A DNA stretch of 64,000 nt from CAWAND01 sp963797485. GTDB lineage: Bacteria > Chloroflexota > Anaerolineae > Anaerolineales > E44-bin32. The notes below the pieces were generated by a model. It saw only the letters and a list, made by a program, of their open reading frames with translations. It searched no databases and was not told the DNA's origin. The stretch spans positions 558,001 to 622,000 of the forward strand of contig CAWCPF010000002.1 of the NCBI GenBank assembly GCA_963797485.1. The letters are read 5' to 3'. Below, piece by piece: positions 9,286 through 16,499 of this stretch. The translations under genes and the position numbers were made by a program. How positions within the stretch are numbered: the stretch's first letter is position 1; every line of letters starts with the position of its first letter.

Positions 9286-10200
9286 TCAGCCGCGGAGCGC
9301 CGGATCCGGAGCGAGGCGTGGTCGAGGCAGTTGGACGATCAGTGTTCCGGCGCCGGTCAGGATCAGCCCGACGATCTCCAGCCCGTTGAGATGCTCGCCC
9401 AAGAAGATGACCGCCAGGATCGGAATTTGAACCAACATGCTGTTGGCAATCACCGAAGACTCGACCGCCGTCAGAGTTCGCTGCGTGCGGTTCCACAGCG
9501 TGAACGCAAACGAGGTGTTGACCACAGCCATCCAGCCAATGATCAGCCAGCCGGTGGCGCTCAGCCGTGGGAGTCCCTGGAACCACAAACCGGTCCCCAG
9601 CAGAACGGCCGCTCCGAACCCCATGCTCACCGTGGTGACCAGAAGGGGCGGCAGGTCGCCTCGGCGATTGATCTCCCGGCCCATGACGCCTGAGACCGCG
9701 TTGGCAACGATGCACACGCCAGTCGCCGACAATCCGGCTCTGTGCCCGGCCGCCAGGCCGGTGGGCAAAAAGTAGACCAACGCGCCCGTGAGGGCCAGCA
9801 CGATGCCTGCCCACTGCACCCGGCGCGGCCTTTCCCGCAGCATGATCACGCCCAACAGCGCCACCACCACAATCGTCAAACTGAGAAAGAGATTGACCGT
9901 CACCGCCGGCAGATCGTCCAGGGCCACGAATTGCGCTCCCTGGGTCAAAGCGATGAAGACGACTCCGAAGGCTGCCAGCCGGGCCCACCCGGCGCGAGAC
10001 AGGCCGCGCAACAGCCGGCCTTGCCCTCGGGCGAAAAGCACCGGCACGAGGACCAGAAAGGCCAGCATGTAGCGCAGCCCGGCGAATGTCAGCGACGGCA
10101 CTTCTTCCAGGCCGACCTTGATCAACACCCACGAGGTGGACCACAAGAACGTGACGAACAGGGCCTGGAGGATGGCGTCGAGCCGGGAATGCCCGTCCAT
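9286..10200 (-). CDS. EamA/DMT superfamily permease inside the pyr operon
   Basis: A 304-residue membrane protein with ten predicted helices formed by two EamA repeats, as in drug/metabolite exporters. Typical pieces are LWSTSWVLIKVGL near the N-terminus, VIMLRERPRRVQWAGIVLAL at the end of the first repeat and VIFLGEHLNGLEIVGLILTG in the second. It lies between the fused pyrFE gene (47 bases away) and pyrD (about 20-30 bases from its likely start), all leftward, so it should be on the pyr transcript. The substrate is unknown; the location makes a pyrimidine-related compound worth considering but proves nothing. Confidence 0.88.
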   Translation of the reverse strand: MDGHSRLDAILQALFVTFLWSTSWVLIKVGLEEVPSLTFAGLRYMLAFLVLVPVLFARGQGRLLRGLSRAGWARLAAFGVVFIALTQGAQFVALDDLPAVTVNLFLSLTIVVVALLGVIMLRERPRRVQWAGIVLALTGALVYFLPTGLAAGHRAGLSATGVCIVANAVSGVMGREINRRGDLPPLLVTTVSMGFGAAVLLGTGLWFQGLPRLSATGWLIIGWMAVVNTSFAFTLWNRTQRTLTAVESSVIANSMLVQIPILAVIFLGEHLNGLEIVGLILTGAGTLIVQLPRPRLAPDPALRG

Positions 10201-10247
10201 AGCGTCTGTGATGCCTCTGCGTTCGAACGGATGACCAGCCGGTCATT

Positions 10248-11696
10248 CTAGCCCACGAGGCCCGCCAACACGGAGTTGGCCTGCGGCTGATCCATCCAGC
10301 CTCCCGCCGCCCAATCGGCGATCAGATCCCGAAGCGACAGGACTGAGTGAAGCCGATAGCCTTGGGCATCGAGCACCGCACCGGCTCCGCCCTGACGATC
10401 GATGAGCACGACCACATCGTGAACGACCAGTCCGCTGGCCACCAATCGGTCGATGGCCTCGAGTTTGCTCTCCCCCGAGCTGGTCAGATCGTCGATCACC
10501 ACGGCGGTTTGTCCCGCTTCGAACGCTCCCTCAACGCTCGAGTGCAAACCGTAGTTTTTGGCTTCTTTGCGCGGATAGATTGCCGGGCAGCCCGACTGTA
10601 GGGATAGGGCGGTGGCGATCGGCACTCCGGCGTAGGGGATGCCCGCCAGGCAGTCGAAGCTCAGCCCGTCCAGGATTTGCAAATAGGCGCCGGCGGCGAG
10701 GGCGAGCAGCTCCGGGTAAGACGCCATTCGTCTCAGATCGATATAGATCGGCGAGGACTTCCCGGACTTCAGGGTGAAGTCGCCGAAACGGACACAGCCG
10801 GTCCGGGCCAGCGCCTCCGACAACCGGCGCCTGCGGGCCGCCTCCGGGCTCGGGCTGGCCACGGCCGTACTGGCGCGGGCGGCGTTGATACGGAGCCGGA
10901 GGGTCTCCGCCTCGACACCAGGCGAGTCGGCCGCCGCCAGGCTTCGTGAGACATTGATCAGGACGCCCAGCCCATCGGCGCGCAAACCGGCGCTCAGCGT
11001 GGCTTCCAGGTCGCCGCCCTGGGCGCCAACCCCGGGGCACAACATCCAGGCCTCGGGCGCGGCTTGCCGGACGCGGAAGACGGCCTCCGGATCGGTCGCC
11101 CCCACGACCATTCCCAGTTTGGAGGCGCGCGCCCAGCCTGCCACGCTGCGGGCCAGGCGGACGTAATAGGGCTCTCCTCCGGCGGCGGCCACAGCCTGGA
11201 TTTCGTCGGCGCCTGGGTTGGAGGTCTTGATCAGCACAAACCCGGCGTGCGCGGGGTCTCTGAGAAAGGGCTCGAGCGCGTCCTGGCCGAGGTACGGATT
11301 GAGGGTCACCGCGTCGGCGCCCAGGCATTCAAACACGGCCCGGGCGTAGGCCTCGGAGGTCGACCCGATATCGCCGCGTTTGGCGTCCAGAATCACCGGA
11401 ATGTCGTCCGGCACGGCTTCGATTACCTGCCCCAGGGCGTCCACACCGTCCGCGCCCATGGCCTCAAAGAAAGCGCTGTTGACCTTGAAGGCGCAGGCTG
11501 AGCCGGCTGTGGCCTCGATCAACCGCAGGCAGAACAACTTCGCGCCCGCAGGGTCCGCCGACGGCAGAAGTGAAGGATGGGCATCGAGTCCCACACACAG
11601 CAGCGAGTTGACCGCCCGGGCCCGAGCCTCCAGGCGTTCAAAGAAGGCTGCCCCCACCGGCGCCCAGGCTGGCGGGGCAAGTTCCTGGTAGTCCAT
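10248..11696 (-). CDS. pyrF-pyrE: Bifunctional orotidine 5'-phosphate decarboxylase / orotate phosphoribosyltransferase
   Basis: One 482-residue chain carries the last two steps of UMP synthesis. Residues 1 to about 275 are a type 2 OMP decarboxylase, with LLCVGLDAHPSLLP, ILDAKRGDIGSTSEAYA (catalytic Lys/Asp), VTLNPYLG and CPGVGAQGGD. From about residue 295 comes OPRTase, with FGDFTLKSGKSSPIYIDLR, GIPYAGVPIATAL, YPRKEAKNYG and the PRPP motif AVVIDDLTSSGESKLEA. The order (PyrF then PyrE) is opposite to the animal UMP synthase. ATG at 11696 is chosen for its GGAGGCGAC leader; the frame is open further upstream inside pyrB. It follows pyrB by 20 bases. Confidence 0.94.
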   Translation of the reverse strand: MDYQELAPPAWAPVGAAFFERLEARARAVNSLLCVGLDAHPSLLPSADPAGAKLFCLRLIEATAGSACAFKVNSAFFEAMGADGVDALGQVIEAVPDDIPVILDAKRGDIGSTSEAYARAVFECLGADAVTLNPYLGQDALEPFLRDPAHAGFVLIKTSNPGADEIQAVAAAGGEPYYVRLARSVAGWARASKLGMVVGATDPEAVFRVRQAAPEAWMLCPGVGAQGGDLEATLSAGLRADGLGVLINVSRSLAAADSPGVEAETLRLRINAARASTAVASPSPEAARRRRLSEALARTGCVRFGDFTLKSGKSSPIYIDLRRMASYPELLALAAGAYLQILDGLSFDCLAGIPYAGVPIATALSLQSGCPAIYPRKEAKNYGLHSSVEGAFEAGQTAVVIDDLTSSGESKLEAIDRLVASGLVVHDVVVLIDRQGGAGAVLDAQGYRLHSVLSLRDLIADWAAGGWMDQPQANSVLAGLVG

Positions 11697-11716
11697 GTCG
11701 CCTCCCAATCCGTCGT

Positions 11717-12714
11717 CTACGCCTTGCCAAGCACCATCGCCAGCAGCGCCATGCGGACGAACAGCCCGTACTCCATCTGGCGGAAATACGCCGCCGCGGG
11801 TCGTCATCGACGTCGAGGCTGATCTCCCCCACCCTGGGGAAGGGGTGCATCAGAACCATGTCGGATTTGGCGCGGCCCATGATCTCGGGCGTGATCACAT
11901 AGCTTCCTTTGACGGCCTCATATTCTTCGGGGCTTTCAAAACGCTCCTTCTGGACGCGCGTGACGTACAACACATCCGTGGCCGGCAGCACGGCATCGAG
12001 ATCCGACCTATCGGCCTGGCTCATGCCGCGTTGCTCCATTTCCTCCCAAAGCTCGGGCGGCATGCGCAGCGATTCGGGGCAGACATAGTTCAAACGTGCC
12101 CCATACATGGCCAGCAGCCTGGCCAGGGAGTGGACGGTGCGCCCGAATTTCAGGTCGCCGAGCATGGTGACGGTCAGGCCGTCAAGCCGGCCGAGCTCTT
12201 GTTCGATGGTGAACAGATCGAGGAGCGCCTGGGTTGGGTGCTCTCCGACTCCGTCACCGGCGTTGATGATGGGTTTGCGCGCCGCCTGCGCTGCAAGGGC
12301 CGCCGAGCCCACTTCCGGGTGGCGGAGCACAATCACATCTGCATACGACTCCAGGGTGCGGACGGTGTCGGGAAGCGATTCACCCTTGGCCACCGACGAG
12401 TAGCGGACCTCATTGATGGGGATCACGCTTCCGCCCAGTCGCGCCATGGCCGCCAGAAAGGAGGATGAAGTGCGCGTCGAGGGTTCGTAGAACAGATTGG
12501 CCAACACCTTGCCCTTCAGCAGGTCGAAGGCCCCCACCCTTTCCACGGTGGCGCGCATTTCTTTGGCCACCCCAAACAGGTAGTTGAGGTCGTCGCGGTC
12601 AAATTGCGACACCGACAGGATGTCCCACCCATAGAAGCGGGACTCGCGCCGATCTCCCAGCGGCAGATGCGGGTTGGCGTTTCGCTTCTCAGCCGTCGAA
12701 ACAAACGCGTTCAT
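11717..12714 (-). CDS. pyrB: Aspartate carbamoyltransferase catalytic subunit, one frame break near C-terminus
   Basis: PyrB condenses carbamoyl phosphate and aspartate. Carbamoyl-phosphate motifs LFYEPSTRTSSSF and NAGDGVGEHPTQALLDLF and the C-terminal VLMHPFPRVGEI are intact. After DDDPR the frame breaks at 11791-11800, where one G appears to be missing. The next frame gives AAYFRQMEYGLFVRMALLAM and ends VLGKA at 11717-11719, the proper end of ATCases. As written the gene would instead read through into the next gene with a nonsense tail. Joined length is about 331 residues. ATG at 12714 lies 18 bases after the pyrC stop and has an AGG-rich leader. There is no pyrI regulatory subunit in view. 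Confidence 0.93.
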
Positions 12715-12732
12715 GCATGCCTCCCAAGGTCT

Positions 12733-13806
12733 TCAGAGTGCGGTTTCCGAACGGACGTCGTGCCCGCTGCCCGGCTCGGCCAGGACGCGCCGGCCCTCGA
12801 ACGCTGTCGAGCCGCGCAGGACGACGCGGCGGACCCGGCCCGTGAGCTTCCAGCCCTCAAACGGGCTCCACCGGCAGCGGGTGTTCAAGTCTTCATGTTT
12901 CACCTCCCATGCTTCGTTGGGATCGATCTCGACCCAGGTCTTAGGCTGCGACGGCAGTCCGAAGACCCGCCTGGGTCCGTGGCTCATGCGCTCGACCACC
13001 TGATCCATGCTCAATCGGCCGTCGTGCACGGCGGTCAACATCAACCCCAGAGTGGTCTCCAGCCCCGGGAAACCGGGTGGCGGCTGGCTGCCGTCTTTCT
13101 CCTCCAGGGTGTGCGGCGCGTGGTCGGTGGCAAAACAATCGATCACCTCGATCGACTGCCACAGAGCCTGCCGGTCGTCTTCGGTGGCCAGCTCCGGGCG
13201 CACGCTGCCGCGGCCGGTGCCGAGGTGAGCGGTGTCGGCCTTGGTCATGAACAAGTGGTGGGGCGTGACTTCGCAGGTCACCGCCTGGCCCCGCTCTTTG
13301 GCGCGCCGGATGAGCTCGATTTCCACCCGCCGGCTGACATGGCACACATGCACCGGCCGGTCGAACAAGGCCGCCAGCATCAAGATGGCTGCCAGGCTCC
13401 TGCCTTCCGCGTGGACGGCCAGGGGACGGCTTGCGGGCCAGGTTTGGACGTGCGCTTGCATGGCGGCCAGATCGTCCAGACGCAGCGGCCCGTAGGTCTG
13501 GTCAAGGTACATCTTCAAGCCGCATGCCCGAGCGGCGAGCGCGGCGGCCGCGGCGGCGTTGTCCGGCCCGGCTCCCAGATACACCCCGTAGTCGCAGCGG
13601 GCCTTGGCGCGCGCCGCCTGCAATGCCAGGTCGAGGCTGGGTGCGTCGGTGATGGGCGGCTGAGTGTTGGGCATGGCCAGCACCTGGGTAAAGCCGCCGG
13701 CCAGGGCGGCGGCCGTGCCGCTGTCGAAATCCTCTTTGTGGGTCCCGCCCGGCTCACGCAAATGCACGTGCGGATCTATCAACCCGGGGAGACGGATCTC
13801 GGTCAC
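12733..13806 (-). CDS. pyrC: Dihydroorotase
   Basis: Zinc amidohydrolase that cyclises carbamoyl aspartate. The 357-residue protein begins LPGLIDPHVHLREPG with the HxH metal pair and resembles the dihydroorotase domain of CAD-type enzymes (GGTHKEDFDSGTAAALAGG) more than E. coli PyrC. Further ligands are in PLAVHAEG, VHVCHVSRR and CFATDHAPHTLEEK. It is the first gene of the leftward pyr operon. The start given leaves a 150-base leader containing a promoter and an intrinsic terminator. GTG just upstream (13804-13806 region) reads MTEIRLPG, a normal short N-terminus for this branch. Confidence 0.93.
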   Translation of the reverse strand: MTEIRLPGLIDPHVHLREPGGTHKEDFDSGTAAALAGGFTQVLAMPNTQPPITDAPSLDLALQAARAKARCDYGVYLGAGPDNAAAAAALAARACGLKMYLDQTYGPLRLDDLAAMQAHVQTWPASRPLAVHAEGRSLAAILMLAALFDRPVHVCHVSRRVEIELIRRAKERGQAVTCEVTPHHLFMTKADTAHLGTGRGSVRPELATEDDRQALWQSIEVIDCFATDHAPHTLEEKDGSQPPPGFPGLETTLGLMLTAVHDGRLSMDQVVERMSHGPRRVFGLPSQPKTWVEIDPNEAWEVKHEDLNTRCRWSPFEGWKLTGRVRRVVLRGSTAFEGRRVLAEPGSGHDVRSETAL

Positions 13807-13835
13807 GCGCCGGCCGTCCGGCGAGCAGCCGGCAC

Positions 13836-13863
13836 AAAAAAAGAGAGCCGCAATGGCTCTCTT
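13836..13863 (-). terminator. Intrinsic terminator in the pyrC leader (attenuator)
   Basis: On the minus strand the leader forms AAGAGAGCC-ATTGC-GGCTCTCTT, a perfect 9-bp stem with a 5-base loop, followed by a run of T residues that extends the stem end. It lies 30 bases before the pyrC start and about 95 bases after the predicted transcription start, so it can only serve to stop transcription before the operon. That is the layout of a pyr attenuator. Confidence 0.8.
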
Positions 13864-13916
13864 GGGACCGACAAAGAATCGTCCCTGCCGGGGGCGGATG
13901 CCCGCAGCCGGGACCT

Positions 13917-13928
13917 CCTCTTGGGACT
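13917..13928 (-). promoter_or_regulatory. PyrR-binding-loop-like sequence in the pyr leader
   Basis: The leader RNA contains AGUCCCAAGAGG. The published PyrR recognition consensus ARUCCNGNGAGGYU matches it at 11 of 14 positions when the next two bases are included. A related GGUCCCAAGAG begins the 5' side of the terminator stem, and GGGAC between them can pair with either GUCCC, giving possible competing folds. Treat as a candidate; no pyrR gene is in view. Confidence 0.4.
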
Positions 13929-13964
13929 CCGTGATAACAATCTACCCATGCACGACCCGGCGAC

Positions 13965-13992
13965 AGTTTAGACCGATGGGCCGGATTGTCAA
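13965..13992 (-). promoter_or_regulatory. Sigma70-type promoter of the pyr operon
   Basis: On the minus strand TTGACA (13987-13992) and TAAACT (13965-13970) are separated by 16 bases. Predicted start of transcription is near 13958, giving a 150-base leader. Confidence 0.7.
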
Positions 13993-14011
13993 GTCCCAAT
14001 CGGGGCGTGGG

Positions 14012-14836
14012 TCACAGAGCCACCGTCGCTGCCAGGCGGTCAACCTGCCGAATGGGGTCGTAGTCTGTGTCAGACACGCCCGCATAGCGTCTGACGGGCC
14101 CGCCCGCGAGCGCGGCTTGGCCCTGCGCCTCAAGATGCATCTCGAGCAGGAGGTGGCGCAGTTCGGCGCGCAGCTCGGCGGGCACCGAACAGCGGATGAC
14201 GAGCGGCGGAACCGGACTGGGGCCGAGGGTTTCGAGGCTGCGGAACCGCACCGCGTCCGCCGGATGGTCGCGCAGATAGAGCTCCAGCACGATCGAGTCG
14301 ATCGCCGAGGCGTCGATGTGTCCGTCGAGGATCGCCGAGAGCGAGGCCAGGTGCGAGCCGGTCATCACGGTCTGGCTGAAGAACCGCTCGGGCGCGTCGA
14401 GGCCCGACAACCGGTGGCGGGCGATGTTGTAGCCCGAATGCGAGCCGGGTTCGTTGAAACCCCACCGCCCGCCGCGCAGGTCTTCAAAGCGCCGGTGCGC
14501 GCTGTCGGCCCGCACAAGGACTTCGGAGAAGTAAATGGGCTCGTCCCGGTAGCGGTGTCCCGCTATCACCGGAGCAGCCAGCAGCTCGATGTCTGCACCC
14601 TTGCGGTCGGCCTTCCATACATACGGCAGACCGCAGATCCACACGACGTCGATGTCGCCGCGATCGAACGCGGCCTCGCGCTCAGCCCAGTCGGGCAAAT
14701 CGGACACGGTCACCGGGATGCCCAGACGCGCCCCGGCGTAGTCGGCCACAGCGTTGAGCATGAAGGCCTCGTTCTCCGACATGCACGAGGCGAACGCCAA
14801 TCCTCTCAAGCCAGCCTGCCCATTCCCCGTCGCCAT
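14012..14836 (-). CDS. PhnD/SsuA-type periplasmic-binding-like protein, no visible signal peptide
   Basis: A 274-residue type 2 periplasmic-binding fold of the PhnD-like family. Visible landmarks are LAFASCMSENEAF near the N-terminus, DIDVVWICGLPYVW (the ligand-binding loop), GGRWGFNEPGSHSGYN and HIDASAIDSIVLELYL. Family members usually bind phosphonate, phosphate or sulfonate and feed an ABC transporter, but no permease or ATPase lies nearby and the N-terminus MATGNGQAGLRG lacks a signal sequence or lipobox. It may be cytoplasmic or its true start may be missed. A 20-base palindrome ends 13 bases upstream of the start. Ligand unknown. Confidence 0.75.
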   Translation of the reverse strand: MATGNGQAGLRGLAFASCMSENEAFMLNAVADYAGARLGIPVTVSDLPDWAEREAAFDRGDIDVVWICGLPYVWKADRKGADIELLAAPVIAGHRYRDEPIYFSEVLVRADSAHRRFEDLRGGRWGFNEPGSHSGYNIARHRLSGLDAPERFFSQTVMTGSHLASLSAILDGHIDASAIDSIVLELYLRDHPADAVRFRSLETLGPSPVPPLVIRCSVPAELRAELRHLLLEMHLEAQGQAALAGGPVRRYAGVSDTDYDPIRQVDRLAATVAL

Positions 14837-14848
14837 GCGCCGGCGCGC

Positions 14849-14868
14849 CTTGTGAAATCCTTCACAAG
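14849..14868. repeat. Palindrome copy 1, CTTGTGAAATCCTTCACAAG
   Basis: A perfect 8+4+8 palindrome. It overlaps the last codons of the VOC gene and lies 13 bases upstream of the PhnD-like start. The sequence fits both the Rex operator form TTGTGAA-N4-TTCACAA and the CRP-type TGTGA-N6-TCACA. See the other four copies at 27673, 50030, 55590 and 61074. Confidence 0.85.
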
Positions 14869-15257
14869 CCCCACGTCCGCAGGGTGGTCATTTCCAGGCT
14901 GTTGCCGGCTGGGTCGCGGAAGTAGATCGAGTAGCCGCCCCGGGGCCACTCGAACTCGGTCTCAACCTCCACCCCATGGTTCTGCAGGTGAGACCGCCAG
15001 GCAGCGATGTCGCTTTCTGCCAGCATGAACGCCGCGTGGCCTGGGCCATGGGCACCATGCGTGGGGGCGCGTCCGGTGGCAAGGGCGGTCTGGGCAGGGT
15101 TGAACAGCAGGAAGGCCCCTTGCCCGCAGCGAAAGAACACATGGCGGCCTTCCATCTTGGACACCAACTCGAGGCCGAGAACTTCCTGGTAGAAGGCCTC
15201 CGCCGCAGCCAGATTATCCACATACAGGCACGTTTCCAGGACCCGGTCGGCACGCAT
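14862..15257 (-). CDS. VOC (glyoxalase/bleomycin-resistance fold) protein
   Basis: A 131-residue single-unit VOC protein with two beta-alpha-beta-beta-beta halves. The first half has LETCLYVDNLAAAEAFYQEV and LGLELVSKMEGRHVFFRCG; the second has GHAAFMLAESDIAAWRSHL and the closing GGYSIYFRDPAGNSLEMTT. The His at GPGHAAF and the Glu in SLEMTT are at the usual metal-ligand positions. The family covers lyases, dioxygenases and resistance proteins, so no reaction can be assigned. AAGAAAGG precedes ATG 15257 by a good distance. Same strand as tag, 48 bases downstream of it. Confidence 0.85.
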   Translation of the reverse strand: MRADRVLETCLYVDNLAAAEAFYQEVLGLELVSKMEGRHVFFRCGQGAFLLFNPAQTALATGRAPTHGAHGPGHAAFMLAESDIAAWRSHLQNHGVEVETEFEWPRGGYSIYFRDPAGNSLEMTTLRTWGL

Positions 15258-15305
15258 GCTTCTAACCTTTCTTGGTCACCGGCCCAAGGGCCGGACCGGC
15301 GCGCG

Positions 15306-15893
15306 TCAGCTTCCCCGCGACTCCGGCTCGTCCGAGGGACGGTATTTGAAACAGGTCACCAGGTGGTCATCCACCATCCCGACGGCCTGCATGAAAGCGT
15401 AGCACACCGTCGGACCCACAAATTGGAAACCCCATCTCCGCAGTCCCTTTGACATGGCCTCCGACTCGGGGCTCCGGGTGGGAGTCTCGTGTGGCTGCCT
15501 CCACGGACCGCCTTTCAAAGTGCGACCGCCAGTGAAGGACCACAGATAGGTATCCAGCGATCCTTCGGCGTCCTGCAGAGCCAGACAGGCCCGGGCGTTG
15601 CTGACCGCAGCTTCGATCTTGGCCCGATTCCGGACGATGCCGGCGTTGCCCAGGAGAGCCTGGATCTTGGCGGGCGAAAACCTGGCCACGCGCCCGGGAT
15701 CGAAATCCTCGAAGGCTTCGAGGAAGGCCTCCCGCTTGTAGAGGATCACGCGCCACGACAGGCCGGCCTGAAACGCATCCAGCATCAGTTTCTGAAACAG
15801 GGGTTGATCGCCATGTTGGGGGACGCCCCATTCCTCGTCATGGTAGGCGGCCATCCGTTCGTCGCCATCCCCGAAACAGCGTTGGATTTCCAC
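15306..15893 (-). CDS. tag: DNA-3-methyladenine glycosylase I
   Basis: Tag removes 3-methyladenine from DNA. The family signature is intact: RCFGDGDERMAAYHDEEWG with the zinc Cys and His, the helix-hairpin region KIQALLGNAGIVRNRAKIEA, SFTGG, and the C-terminal second pair of zinc ligands in DDHLVTCF. GTG at 15893 gives 195 residues, close to the usual 187-195; an ATG at 15968 would add 25 residues not seen in the family. The upstream side faces the SixA-like gene, so the region around 15900-16020 holds divergent start signals, including TACACT at 15964-15969 on the plus strand. Confidence 0.9.
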   Translation of the reverse strand: MEIQRCFGDGDERMAAYHDEEWGVPQHGDQPLFQKLMLDAFQAGLSWRVILYKREAFLEAFEDFDPGRVARFSPAKIQALLGNAGIVRNRAKIEAAVSNARACLALQDAEGSLDTYLWSFTGGRTLKGGPWRQPHETPTRSPESEAMSKGLRRWGFQFVGPTVCYAFMQAVGMVDDHLVTCFKYRPSDEPESRGS

Positions 15894-16022
15894 GGCGCCT
15901 CTTCTGTCTGGTTCGGTCGCGGGGGCCGGCGATCCGCGTCCGTCGGGCGGCTCCCCAAGGCGGTACACTTATGGATGTAACTCGGCGTGAGGTGCCGCCG
16001 GGCCGTCCCAAGCGAGGCTCTC

Positions 16023-16499
16023 ATGCGCGTCTATTTGGCACAGCACGCCCAGGCCCTGGCCGCCGAACAAGACCCCGATCGCCCATTGAGCGCCGACGGC
16101 AGGGCCGAATTGAGCCTCATGGCGGACCTGGCCACTCGCTCGGGTCAGGTCACGCCTGTGCGCATCTGGCACAGCGGGAAGACACGCGCAGCGCAATCGG
16201 CCGAGATCCTGGCCTCAGCTCTCAAACCGCCGCTGGGCGTGCGTTCCACCGACGGCCTTGATCCAAAGGATGATCCCCAGGTCTGGGCAGCACGGCTGCC
16301 TGAGATGTCCCACGACGTCATGCTGGTCGGCCATCTGCCCCATATGGCCAGGCTGACCTCCTTGCTTCTCGCCGGCCATCCGGAGCGCGGGATCGTCCAG
16401 TTCAGCCCGGGCGGCATCGTGTGCCTCGAATTCGATCAGCAGTGGTCCCTGATGTGGGCGTTGACGCCCACCCTGCTCGGTCCCTCAGCCAGCCACTAG
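16023..16499 (+). CDS. sixA: SixA-like histidine phosphatase
   Basis: A 158-residue histidine phosphatase superfamily member. It starts MRVYLAQHAQALAAEQD, where the catalytic His is present but the usual RHG reads QHA, so the first Arg of the core is replaced by Gln. A second Arg/His set is present: RIWHSGKTRAAQSAEILA and MLVGHLPHMARLTSLLL. This Q-for-R form recurs in short SixA-like proteins of non-enteric bacteria and archaea. Whether it dephosphorylates phosphohistidine is unproven. ATG at 16023 is chosen over an earlier frame extension because the motif begins there. Its stop overlaps the mutS2 stop on the other strand. Confidence 0.8.
   Translation: MRVYLAQHAQALAAEQDPDRPLSADGRAELSLMADLATRSGQVTPVRIWHSGKTRAAQSAEILASALKPPLGVRSTDGLDPKDDPQVWAARLPEMSHDVMLVGHLPHMARLTSLLLAGHPERGIVQFSPGGIVCLEFDQQWSLMWALTPTLLGPSASH

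Noticed and set aside
12604..13971. Long open frame on the plus strand across pyrB and pyrC
   Set aside because: It is antisense to recognised pyrB and pyrC, its translation is Arg/Gln/His-rich low-complexity sequence with no family features, and it arises from codon bias at high G+C.
13754..13999. Short minus-strand reading frame over the pyr leader, a possible leader peptide
   Set aside because: It overlaps the start of pyrC, has no ribosome site, and the hairpin and promoter explain the region better.
15283..15298. CCGGCCC-N2-GGGCCGG hairpin as a terminator of tag
   Set aside because: There is no T-run on the minus strand and the VOC gene follows closely, so read-through is more likely; not listed as a feature.
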